DNA of 64,000 nucleotides. It comes from Salvator merianae. Lineage: Eukaryota > Chordata > Lepidosauria > Squamata > Teiidae. The stretch covers positions 6,587,689 to 6,651,688 of the forward strand of contig QVOM02000057.1 in NCBI GenBank assembly GCA_003586115.2, in the 5' to 3' direction. The position numbers and the translations under genes were made by a program. The notes beneath the pieces were generated by a model. That model was not told the DNA's origin, ran no database searches, and was given only the letters and a program-made list of their open reading frames with translations. This document shows, piece after piece, positions 45,871-55,965 of this stretch. Within the stretch, counting starts at the first letter, position 1. Every line of letters begins with the position of its first letter.

Positions 45871-46040
45871 CTTGTGGGAAGAGGCCAGGGGCCTCCATAG
45901 CAGGAACCATTACCAGCTCTGGGGGTGTTTTAGACTACCCAGTGTCCTTTATTTGACATATTGTTTTCAGACCATCAGACCAAAAATTAAATCAGATTTC
46001 GTGACAAAAACCACCCACCACCCACACTGTGCTTGGAGCC

Positions 46041-46046
46041 AATAAA
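46041..46046 (+). promoter_or_regulatory. Polyadenylation signal AATAAA of PLAAT gene C
   Basis: AATAAA 171 bp downstream of the TAG at 45868-45870, the first such hexamer in the presumed 3' UTR. Confidence 0.6.
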
Positions 46047-46208
46047 ACTCTCTTTGGGACAAGATTTGTAGCAGCAATTGTTTTCTTATCAATGGCAACA
46101 GGGCCACCGTTTCCATAACCTTCAACATGCATAATTTGGTTGGTGTCAAGAGAGAGTACAGATGCATGCAAATTACTTGGTTTCAGGCAGTCTAGAAGCC
46201 ACAAGTGA

Positions 46209-46273
46209 ACCCTAACCCCCAACCCCAACCCCCAACCCCAACCCCCAACCCCTAACCCCTATCATAACCCTAG
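46209..46273 (+). repeat. Interstitial telomere-like C-rich tract
   Basis: Variant CCCTAA/CCCCAA units (CCCTAACCCCCAACCCCAAC ... CCCCTAACCCCTA ... ATAACCCTA). The minus strand is G-rich with regular G runs, so it could form a G-quadruplex. Confidence 0.85.
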
Positions 46274-47863
46274 GCATGCCCATTTTGAGTCTCTTCTATG
46301 ACAGGAAGCTGAATTGTTGTTGTAGCTGACCTTGTTTCATTGTGAATTCTGGCCCTGATGATTTTAGCACTTCCATGAATGTTTAAGATGCTTGGAAGTG
46401 AGTTGCTTCTATTTGACAACAATTCCTGTGGCCTTAAGAGTCATTAGAGGCAAACTACATCTTTTTGCATGATGTTTTCTGGGATCCTAGCTCTTGCAGA
46501 TAATAAGGGATTGCAGGTGATTTCATAGAGATTCATATGTGCACTGTGTTACTAGCAAAAAAAAATAAATCAGGATGTTGAATGATCTTTCTGCACCATT
46601 GTGGTCTCTGCACAGCAAGATACTAGATCAAACCTGAAGACAGAGTGATGGTGCCTGGTAATTTCTACATGTACGAATGTTAAAGGTAGAAGAACAGAGA
46701 TGGCAATTCTATCTTACTTCTCAGCAAGATATTTTGCTTCAGTCTCCAGTGCCTCATTTCCCTTTTGCCTGATTTTTTAAAAAAATAAGATTTTCTTTTT
46801 GGAGGAGTCTTCTTTATATTACCAAGCACTGCAATCATCCTTTTTGCAAAAACCTTTTGCAAAAACCTTCATAGCAAGTTTCCCCTTCTGCTTGCCGAAT
46901 TAAAATGTCCTGAAACTTGCAAGAAGCTGAAGGGTGGCCCCTGAAAGGCATCTCTTTCCAGGCACATAAATTTAAGCGGATAGGACCATTACAGCACCGA
47001 GTAGAGAACGGGGACAATACCAGAGAGCGGCCCTACTTGGCTGGGATTGCTCTCTCCATATATTACCTTTTTTATGGCCAGAGATAATGAGATTGTAAGG
47101 ATGCCAGCAGAGAAGATAGAAAAGTTACCAAAGGGTGCTTGCTTCTATAGCTCTGGAGGACGGCTCCTCCTCTGGGGAAGAGGCAGAGAGAGAGAACGAG
47201 AGAGAGAGGAGATGGTGGGAAATCATCTCAGGCAGTGAAATGTGGGCAGCTACCAGGGGAATGCTATTGTCTGCCCGCTAGAGCGGTAATTCTCCCAGCG
47301 GCTATATGCTACAGTAGGAAAGAACTGTAGTGGAACACCTGGGGAGATAACATTAATAACGGAGTGAAATCTGACAGTTCTGACACCACAGACTTTCTGA
47401 AGCTAACTCAGGCTGAGTCTGGTCAGCGCCCAGATGTGAAACCTGCCGTCTTCATTCCACACGGGCATTTCTCGTATGTTTCCTAGAATGCTGCGGAAAG
47501 AGGTGGGAGGCGAGAGGGGTACGTTATAGCGGCACAAAAGGATCTAATGACTGAGAGCTCTTGGAAGCGCGACAAGCTTCCTCGCCGAGGACGTTGCCTC
47601 TGTTCTCTCTTTATTTTGATGGATTGCTTGGAAGGCTTCCTTTCACCTGGCTTTTTCCTACCACTGCTTTTCTCCATGCCTCCGTTTACGCTCCAAGTGG
47701 AACATTCCGGTTTCCCCTGATGGAAAGAGGCACCTTGCACAGAGCAGACAAGCCCAGAACTGGCATTTGTGCAAGGGCACAGCCGAAGAAACTCGTCTGA
47801 AGTCCTTGTTCCACCTAAATACCAACCCCGCTCTGGATCTGCTTTCAGAGTGTGTGAACACAT

Positions 47864-48003
47864 TGGCTGCCTCCAGACGTCACTTACTTATTCTGCTGTA
47901 TTTGGATATTCCAGAATAAAGCATGGATATTCCGGAATATCCATGCTTTATTCCGGAATATCCTAATATAGCGGAATAAGTAAATGATGTCTGGATGCAG
48001 CCA
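47864..48003. mobile_element. Palindromic MITE, family 2, best-preserved copy
   Basis: Arms (CTCCAGACGTCACTTACTTA and AAGTAAATGATGTCTGGATG) enclose a near-perfect inner palindrome, GAATAAAGCATGGATATTCC with GGAATATCCATGCTTTATTC. Confidence 0.8.
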
Positions 48004-48365
48004 TTGGTGAAGCGGTCAGTAGTTTTCCTTCCATGTAGCGGGTAACCACAGCCAGAGGAAGATCATTTGAGAAAACAGAAGTCATTTTGACTGGATATGA
48101 GCAATTGTGAAAGCGTGAGGGCATCCTCTGCCTCGTTCCCAACACTTCCTGGACTGTGCCAGGAGACAAAGGGACCTGAGATTTCTCCTGAGCAAAGGGT
48201 TGCCTGCTGGCTTTGTTTGCTTTTCCGTGTCCCTAACAGACTCGAGGCTCAGCACTGCCTTGCTAGGAGAAGCAAGCCAGCAGGAAATCCACGAAGGGTT
48301 GGCCTGATTTAGCTTGCCTTAATCCCCTCTCGTCAATTCTCTCTGTCTCTGCTGCTGCCCGCCAG

Positions 48366-50158
48366 CTTCAGCAAGGCAAAGGCGTCCCACGCTGATGAGT
48401 TGATCTTGCCAGCCGGCAGAACAGACTGGGCACCCTTCCTGGGACAGAACCTTGCCACATCCTTACGCCAGTCCCCTCCCCGAGCCGGAAAGCTGGACGG
48501 GTTTTTCTCATTCAACACTTACTTCAGGCCCACCTGCAGCCCTGCGGGTGAGTGAGCGGCTCCTTCAAGGGGAGATGTATCTGGAGGGCGGGAGCACGGT
48601 GGTGACCTCGGAAGGCAAGATTTGCGGCCCCAGAGCTGCTGCGAAGACCATGGACTCCGTTCTGGGGCTGCTATTCGTTTGCAAAGTTCAGATGGCTTTG
48701 CAGTGAAGGGCTTCCGGTGGGTTTCCACTCTGTGGGGCTCGTGGGCAGATTTCTGAAGGCCTCTGTTGCTTAGGGCTGGAGGGAGGGGCTGTGACACGGT
48801 GGGGGAGATACCCGATTTAAGCCCCAAAGGTTGCCAGATCAATCCAGTTCCGCCTCTCAAGTTAAAAGGATCAGGCAGCAGCTGATGAGGAAAAAACCCT
48901 TCTCTGCTTGATGCTCTGGCAAGCTGTCAATCCAGGCAGGCAGGCCAGGAATGGGGGAAGAAACCGGTGGATGAGGGCCACCCCTTCTGTTAGCCAAGGT
49001 GAGGCAGCCAACCCAAATAGCAGAGGCTCAGGGGCTGTTGAGGGTGCTGCCAGAGCTCTTTCGCCTGCTGGAGAGAACACAAACTCACCTCCCTGCTTCC
49101 CAACCAGACTGCTGCTTCTGGAGTAGCAGAAGGCACGGATCCATCCACATGGCTGAACTGAGCTCCCTGCCAAGTGCTGTGCATTTCTGTACATAGGTTG
49201 GGGATGGGCTGCCATCCTGGTGTGTGACCTAGGAGAAAGCAGATCCTTGCTAGTAGTGTTTTGGTCTCATGCTTTGGAATCTGCCTAACGGTTTAGATGA
49301 TTGCCCTGAGCCTTGGCTGTAGGCTTGTTTATCTTCAGAGATCAGACGGGGGCTTGTCATTGGTGGCACCCAGACTGTGGGATGGCTCAGAGTCTTTAGA
49401 GGCATTGTCTGCTTTTCTGTGGCAACGTGAATAAAATATTGCATGGGAAGCTGAACTCCTGGGTAAAAGTAGCCTGGCTGCAGAAAATTTGGGAGGAATA
49501 TTAACATGGGAACCTCCTCCCAGGCAGATACAGTATGTGACTTAAGAAGTTGGCAGCCGGAGAAAGGGGAGACTGCAGATGTGAGAGGTGTGTGTGTGTT
49601 GATAAACTCTAGCATAGCATAGCATAGCATAGCATAGCATAGCATAACATCATAACAGCTGCTGGTGGGTTGACAGTAGCACCCCAAACCTATTTGATGG
49701 TGCTGGGGTTTAGTTCGTATTGAACCATGCCGCAATATTCTGGCTCATGCACATTTCTAGTTCCTACCAGTGTAGATTCCTGGTTTATTTGAGAAAGCGG
49801 GTGAATACCACAGACCTGCGTTCCAGTTTCAAAGCAGCTGTGATGACGTTTTCTAAATTCTGCATTTATTTTCCTTCTTTCAGCCATGTCCCGGGATCAG
49901 ATTGAGTCAATGGTTAGGACTGTGGAGACTCTCCTTTCTGAAACAGAGCAGCTCAAGAACCTCTGCCGGCGGCAGAACCAGGATGTCCGGTCCGTCCTGG
50001 AGGAGCTCCAGCAGGAGAACCGGGAGCTGGCCCAAAACTACGAGCACGCTGAGCAAGAGGTGGGGGTTCTGCAGAAGGCCTTGAGCGAGCTGATGGATGC
50101 CAAGATAGCTTTCGAAGCACGAGAGAGACAGGCGCGCAAACTCAGCAAGCAGCTCTGA
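48366..50158 (+). CDS. Unrecognised coiled-coil protein, last two exons
   Basis: Exon 48366-48547 (acceptor TGCCCGCCAG, or CTTCAG six bases on; donor GCGG|GTGAGT) encodes FSKAKASHADELILPAGRTD, then KLDGFFSFNTYFRPTCSPA, entering in phase 2. Exon 49884-50158 (acceptor CTTTCAG) completes the split Ala codon and reads MSRDQIESMVRTVETLLSET, an extended Glu/Gln/Leu heptad-like helix (VLEELQQENRELAQNYEHAE) and a basic end RQARKLSKQL, then TGA. A protein beginning at the ATG 49886 (90 residues) is the alternative if the upstream exon is UTR or false. The second exon is clearly coding in style and forms one long coiled coil. The family is not recognised; earlier exons were not found. Confidence 0.6.
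49611..49647 (+). repeat. (AGCAT)n microsatellite
   Basis: Seven AGCAT units ending in AACAT, in the intron of the coiled-coil gene. Confidence 0.9.
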
Positions 50159-50210
50159 GGGGCTGGGAATGTCTTCCTGTCTTCGAAGCCTGGTGAAGAA
50201 GGCTCAGGCC

Positions 50211-50391
50211 ATTTCCGCACTGGCTTATTCTGGGATGTAGCCTGGAATAGAGGCCTGCCGTCCGCATGATAGTGCAGATCATGGCAGACCCCTCCCAGGG
50301 CCTACTGTAGTCTGCACTAGCGTGTGGACAGCAGGTCCCTATTCCGGGATATAATCTGGAATAAAGGCCCAGTGTGGAAAGGGCCTATTTT
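50211..50391. mobile_element. Palindromic MITE-like element, family 3
   Basis: GCCATTTCCGCACTGGCTTA at the left is the inverse of GGCCCAGTGTGGAAAGGGCC at the right. Inner parts TTCTGGGATGTAGCCTGGAA and ATTCCGGGATATAATCTGGA show a repeated and inverted make-up. It follows the coiled-coil stop codon by about 50 bp and contains an AATAAA (50360-50365). Confidence 0.6.
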
Positions 50392-52427
50392 TTCTCCTGT
50401 GACTTAGACTTTCACCATTGTAACTGTTGCTCTGGTGTGATTATTCTGGTTCCATAAGGAATGGAAACCTTTATTTATTCCCAGCTGTTTTGGGTAGCCA
50501 TTTTTTCAAGCAACAAATGCCCTCCTTTTTAAAATCTCTGTACTTCTCTTCCATACATCTGTCATGCAGCTATGGCGGACACCCCCATGGGGGGCCATTT
50601 TGTGGCGTCCTTCCCATCATGCCTGAGGTTGTGCACATTCTGATCAACGCCCCATAAATTTGTGACTGGCCAGGCGTAAAGAAATCCTTCCCTGCTTTCT
50701 GTTGAAAACAGTCAATGGAGATGAATTTTATTTATCTTCTCTCCTCATGGAATTTATTTCATGTTTTCAGAGGCCCTTGCCTGCTTACCCCTGCGGTCAT
50801 TAACCTTGCAAGCTCCTCAGGGAGACCATAATTGTTTTTGTATGGGCACAAAGGGCTCGCCTTTGATCCTCCTGCACTCGTAGCAGAAATGTGTGAACGT
50901 ATCGTCGAACACAGTCCTTTGCAAGCTGCTGAAATGGTTCAGGATGGTTTATTACAGGAAGGCAGAATTACCTCAATCAACAATTAAGTAGCTAATTAAT
51001 GTTTTGGAAAACGCTAGGCTGAGTAAGTTCATCAAAAGGCTTGCTTGTTGAAACCAATTTAGTTGGACCCTGTTTATTATGCACTGGAACTGTGATACGA
51101 AGCAAGGCTGGAAATATATTGTTTTGATGTGTGTTTTTGATTTGGATTTTTAGATTGCAAGACCTATACTTGGGTAACTGGGTATTTTTACACACGCCAT
51201 GCCGTGACCAGATGGCAGGTGGAAAGGCCATCTCGGCAGCAGGAGTCTCTAGTCCCAACGCGGAAGCAGGAGGTGCACTGTTTAGTATTGCCTCCCAGCC
51301 TCTGAAAACCTCACACCTGCAGGATGAAAGAATGAGACTTCTGACCCTGCCAGTTATCTGTCAGAATGGAAATGACCACAGAAGTTGGCCATTTTGGGTC
51401 TGGTAGATAACCAGCCTGCACTGAAATTGCCCCCAAGAATTCGCCTCCTTTGCTGCTGTCACTCTTCACAGCAGCAGTGGAGGCAGCTGAAAGTGTGATC
51501 TGCCCTTTGTTGTACCTAGCCCTTAGGATGACTTCTGAGGTGAACATTATATCCCTGTGTTGTTGTTTTTTACCCAATATGAGTGGGAATATTTGCTCAT
51601 CTGATCCCAGGGGCACACTAGGAGTGCCTGAAAGTTACCATATGGGGCAGCCTGACTTAAGGTGACAATGTAGGAAGAGAGGCCTAGCTTGAACTAGTTC
51701 AAACCTTCCAGTTTGGTTCAAGTTCATCAATATTTTGCCCCTTTAAAGAGCTTTTTAAATGGCATTTTTAAGCATAGAACTGGTTGAACTGGTTTGAGGT
51801 ACAAATCAAACCGGTTCAAGCTGGTTCAAATTCAGATGAAACCACCCACTGTTTGGTTCAATTTAAACTGAGCCTCCATTTTCACGTCTGTGTGTATCTC
51901 CGTGCTATACAGATTGACTTTCTATTTCAAAGAGCAATTACTGAAAGTGTTTTAAGAGCCTGGTAATAAAACACCGAAAGATTTTTCTCTAAAAAATATA
52001 AGAAAAAGAAATACATCCTATAGATACTTACTTAGAACTATGTCTCCCTGCATTCAGCGTAGCTCAGCGTCCAGATTATAGTCTCAGAAATCATGAGGCT
52101 ATGGATTTCATGACTGCTTAAAATATGTCCCACCATTTGTGCTTTAAAGTTTGGCTGAAAGGTTATGCAAGGTTGGCAGTGCTTCTCTGCAAAGCCTTCT
52201 CTGGAGTGTTGGCTTTGTTGCTCTTCACATCTGTTCCGTCTCATGGGTTGTTTAAAGCAAAACAAGAACGATGATTCTTGCCAGGTGGAATTCAGTGCTC
52301 CATAATAGGTTTCCTGTTATAAGGAGTTGACAGGAAGTTGATGACGTCACACATCCCAGGGTGAATTTTTTTGTGTGTCTGCCCTGTTATTTCCCCTATT
52401 CACATACACATTAAATTCTGGCTTTTC
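50392..52427. other. Intergenic region before the olfactory receptors
   Basis: No gene supported. Contains a MITE-like TTGGTTCAA-rich block at 51680-51870 and single-copy-looking A/T-rich sequence. Confidence 0.55.
51680..51870. mobile_element. MITE-like block rich in GGTTCAA/TTGAACC motifs
   Basis: CTTGAACTAGTTCAAACC, TTTGGTTCAAGTTCATCAA and AAACCGGTTCAAGCTGGTTC form several inverted pairs. It resembles the element at 63505-63650. Confidence 0.45.
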
Positions 52428-53384
52428 CTAAGGGTCTCCTGGTTCCCTAGTCCTAATTTTCTGCCACTGAAACATCCTTTTCAAGGCGGCTTTGATTTCT
52501 TTGTTTCGCAGGCTGTAGATAATCGGATTAAGAAAAGGGGTCAGGACAGCGTAGACTATAACCAGTGCCCTGTCATAATCCAAGGAGTAACTTTTTGTCA
52601 GCCGGACGTACATGAACAAAATACTCCCGAAGAAGATCAGCACCACGGCCAGGTGCGAAGCACAGATGGAAAAAGCCTTTCTCCTTCCGGTGGCCGTGCG
52701 GATCTTAAGAATGGCTCTGATGATGCGTAGGTAAGATGTCAAAATCAGGACGAAGGTGGTCAGGATTTTGCAAGAGTTGACGGCAAAGTCCACCAAGACG
52801 TTGACCGAGGTGTCGGTGCAGACAAAGCTAAGCAGAGGCGGGAAGTCACAGAAGACGTGTTCAATCTTATTGGGGCCACAGAAAGGCAGCTTAGAAACCA
52901 GGACGATCTCAGCCACGGGGCTGAGCAATCCGCAGATCCAGCAGGCGGCGGCCAGTTTGGCACAGGTCTTGTTGGTCATGATGGCTGGGTAGCGCAGCGG
53001 CTTGCATATGGCCACGTACCTGTCGTATGCCATGGCTGTGAGCAGGTAGCATTCGATGGCCCCCAATGAATGGAAGAAATAGACTTGCAACAGGCAGCTG
53101 TTGAAAGAGATGCACTTATTCTTGCTGAGTAGGTCTGAGAGCATTCTGGGGATGGTGGTAGCAGTGTACCAGATTTCCAAGAAAGACAAGATGCTGACAA
53201 AGAAATACATGGGCGTGTGGAGCTGAGCGTCCACACGGATGACGGTGAAAATCAGCAGGTTGCCCAAGATGGTGAAGAGATAAATGAGGAGGAGCAAAGA
53301 GAAGAGGAGCTTGTGGAAGGATTGGAGTTTGGGGAAGCCGGTGATGATGAATTCGGTGACTCGGGTCTGGTTGGCGGCTGCCAT
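52428..53384 (-). CDS. Olfactory receptor, class II, family 6-like
   Basis: A single coding exon of 318 residues for a seven-helix odorant receptor of the sensory cilium membrane. Marks of the family are an N-terminal glycosylation site (NQT), GNLLIF in helix 1, [20 protein letters not shown] in helix 2, [16 protein letters not shown] after helix 3, [13 protein letters not shown] in helix 6 and [18 protein letters not shown] in helix 7. The start MAAANQ (53384) was chosen over an ATG six codons upstream because a splice acceptor TTCTTTAG lies between them, as is usual for olfactory receptor coding exons. No stop or frameshift, so probably functional. The [17 protein letters not shown] stretch points to family 6 (OR6N-like); the exact subfamily needs a tree. 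Confidence 0.93.
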   Translation of the reverse strand: MAAANQTRVTEFIITGFPKLQSFHKLLFSLLLLIYLFTILGNLLIFTVIRVDAQLHTPMYFFVSILSFLEIWYTATTIPRMLSDLLSKNKCISFNSCLLQVYFFHSLGAIECYLLTAMAYDRYVAICKPLRYPAIMTNKTCAKLAAACWICGLLSPVAEIVLVSKLPFCGPNKIEHVFCDFPPLLSFVCTDTSVNVLVDFAVNSCKILTTFVLILTSYLRIIRAILKIRTATGRRKAFSICASHLAVVLIFFGSILFMYVRLTKSYSLDYDRALVIVYAVLTPFLNPIIYSLRNKEIKAALKRMFQWQKIRTREPGDP

Positions 53385-53519
53385 CACAGCTAAAGAAGGC
53401 AACGAGAAAAGAAATGGTGGCTACCCATGCTGCATCACAGACACCACACAGAGGGGAGAACAGAGGTGTGCAAAATTTGTTTCGCATTCAGATATTTGAT
53501 TGAATATTTCGCATTCACA

Positions 53520-53573
53520 GGCTTCTTCTTCTTCTTCTTCTTCTTCTTCTTCTTCTTCTTCTTCTTTTTTTTT
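53520..53573 (+). repeat. (TTC)n microsatellite
   Basis: About sixteen TTC units ending in a T run, upstream of the first olfactory receptor. Confidence 0.93.
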
Positions 53574-54269
53574 TAGGAATAAACTTTTCCAGGAGTTGAA
53601 ATATAGAATATGGTGTTTACTACAGGGGGAGAACTGTTATGCAGTGAATCAAGTTGCAGTATTCGTATTAAGAGCCTTTAAAGCAAGAGAATCATATCTT
53701 CTTGTACAGGAGACAATGAAATTTAATCCAGTTTATGTAATTTAGCTGCCAATTTAACCCTGTTATTTTAAACTACGTTGATGTGTTCTGTTAATCTTGT
53801 AATATTTTTCGACTTGATGATGTAATTTGTAAGTAATGTGGACATGCCAACTTATCATAATGAATGAATGAATAACTAACTAAATAAAATATATATGTAT
53901 ATGTATATAGCTATCCCTTTGAGACAATTGTGACTTACTATAGTAATGCAAATTCTTTTTGTTTCTCTATAGCGCAAAGAATTAATCGTACCAAAATAGA
54001 TACTCACCAGTCCTCTCATATTTTAAAACAGACGGATTCTTTGATAATTGCTGTTCCAGGCGAAGGACTGTCCATGCTTCCACTAAATAGATTCTCCAAG
54101 CTGCAATCAAGAAACAGAATTGAGTGGTTTACTAATTCCAGAAATTACTCGTAGATTACATATACATTTTGACCATAGTCTCCTGAGGCTTGTTACGAAC
54201 CTAATAGACTGAACTTTACGCCGAGTATTTCTGGGAATCGGTCCTTATTACCGATTTAAGCCCCTTGGC

Positions 54270-54361
54270 AATAAATTAGAGAGAATGAAGTTTTAGATTC
54301 CATGAAGTTTAAATGTGCTTTTGACTTCATGGAGTCTGAAACTTCATTCTCTCTAATTTAT
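54270..54361. repeat. Long near-perfect inverted repeat (hairpin)
   Basis: Left arm AATAAATTAGAGAGAATGAA + GTTTTAGATTCCATGAAGT; right arm ACTTCATGGAGTCTGAAACT + TCATTCTCTCTAATTTATT. Arms of about 37-39 bp differ at only a few positions and are separated by about 15 bp. Confidence 0.88.
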
Positions 54362-55624
54362 TAGAGAGATGACCGTAAAGCAGATAAATCCGTGAATTTT
54401 TCATGTTTACAAGAAAGAGGGAGTGGAGAAGGCTTTTGAAGGTTAATCTTGAGAGGGTATCAAGGCCAAAGCAAGTGATATAATTCTGAGCGATGCTGAG
54501 GGGTGAACAGATGGAGGAACTCGAGTTGTTCAGATGCAGTGATTGTCGATGAAAAATTATTTTCACCTACCAGAATTCTTTTTGTGTGTGTGTGCAGGTA
54601 ATTATACTGTATGAGAGAATGTACCAGAATGTCAACTATGGCAGCCAGAACCCTTTCCACAGGGCATCCAGAAATCAATAATTAGCCCATGTTTCCCTCA
54701 CAACATGGTGGGCAGAGCAATATTGATTTTCGTTAACGAGACGTGTTTTTAAAGGGAAATAACTTTGATCATCCCAGGCCACAGGAGTTTCTTTTTTGAT
54801 TACAGAAAGTGAAGAATGGGCCACATCGGGTCTGCCGTCACACAGAGATCAAACGGCCATCAAACTCTGGGAAAACTCTAGCGGAAGAAGGGAAAATTTT
54901 AACACCTCTGTGCCCACAAATGTGAAAGAAGATTTAGTAGCTGTGGAGAAAATCACTGGTGTCTCTCCCAGTGTCAAAGCTGAGGGGTGTGGATAGGGTG
55001 GACTAGACCTCTGCTTTTTTTTCTTCAAAAAAAGATGTCTGTGACCAAGGGCATGTACAGAGTTCAATAATAAACACTCTGCAAGCTCAGCAGCCAGCCA
55101 GGCTGGAGGTGCCCAGGTGTTATGACTACTTAGTTATGCTTCCCCAAAAGACGACATGCAGGATTGATCTAGTTTATTGGTGAGATGAGGTGAGACATAC
55201 ATTCATTGCAGAGAGATAAGGGCCCAGTGCTTTTACAGTTCATGTTCCCCCATGCAGAAAATGACCAGTGAGATGTAGCACATCTCCCCACTGAGGTCTC
55301 TATCCCCCTTCCCACCAGCTAGTGGGTATGTTTGTGTTAACAGAAACTTCCCTGGCTCTTGGCAACTAGAAGTGCCAGGCTCAACAGCTGGGTACATTCA
55401 CAATGGGTGGGTGGGTGGAGGCTGGCCAAGGTACCATTTCTCCTTCAGTCCTTGGGAAAAGGAGAGGCTGAGAAGATGGCAGAAACTGCAGCCATGGTGG
55501 CAATCGCCATACTAGGCCAGTGTAGTGGTTTCCGGGTCCCTTTGGCTACAGGTACCAGTGGGGTAAATAGGCCCCTGTCAAAGAAGGGAGATAGGAGAGA
55601 ATTCCAGGCCTGGCAAGGTTGAGG

Positions 55625-55965
55625 GGAGCAGAATCATTGGGCGATTCTGCCCTGGCTGGTCTACTAGACCAGCAAGCATACTAGGAGCCTCGCTTCTGCA
55701 TGCTGGTGTGATCTAAGGGAGGCCCCGCCTCTAGGAGGTGTGGTCTAAGAGGAAGTGGTCTAAGGGGGCAGGGCCTCTTTCAGAAATAGTGGGCAATTCT
55801 ACATTGGCTGGAATACCAGGCCAGCAAGTGTACTAGGAACATCCCTTCCACACACTGGGACAGTCTAAGGGAGGCCCCAGCCCTTAGATCACCTCCTGGG
55901 GGCAGGGACTCCAGTAAGTCACACCCTATGTGGAAGGGTCTGCTATACTGGCCAGTGCAGAATCA
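55625..55965. repeat. Local duplication with an inverted third part
   Basis: GGCGATTCTGCCCTGGCTGG ... GACCAGCAAGCATACTAGGA ... GATCTAAGGGAGGCCCC is repeated about 160 bp on as GGCAATTCTACATTGGCTGG ... GGCCAGCAAGTGTACTAGGA ... GTCTAAGGGAGGCCCC. CTGGCCAGTGCAGAATCACC near 55955 is an inverse copy of its head. Confidence 0.65.

Larger units (their letters stand above)
45871..48365. other. Intergenic region between gene C and the coiled-coil gene
   Basis: Contains the 3' UTR of gene C, the telomere-like tract and one family-2 MITE. No further exon is supported. Confidence 0.55.

Noticed and set aside
52371..52730. Plus-strand open frames over the olfactory receptors
   Set aside because: Antisense shadows of the minus-strand receptor; the same applies to 58422-58838.
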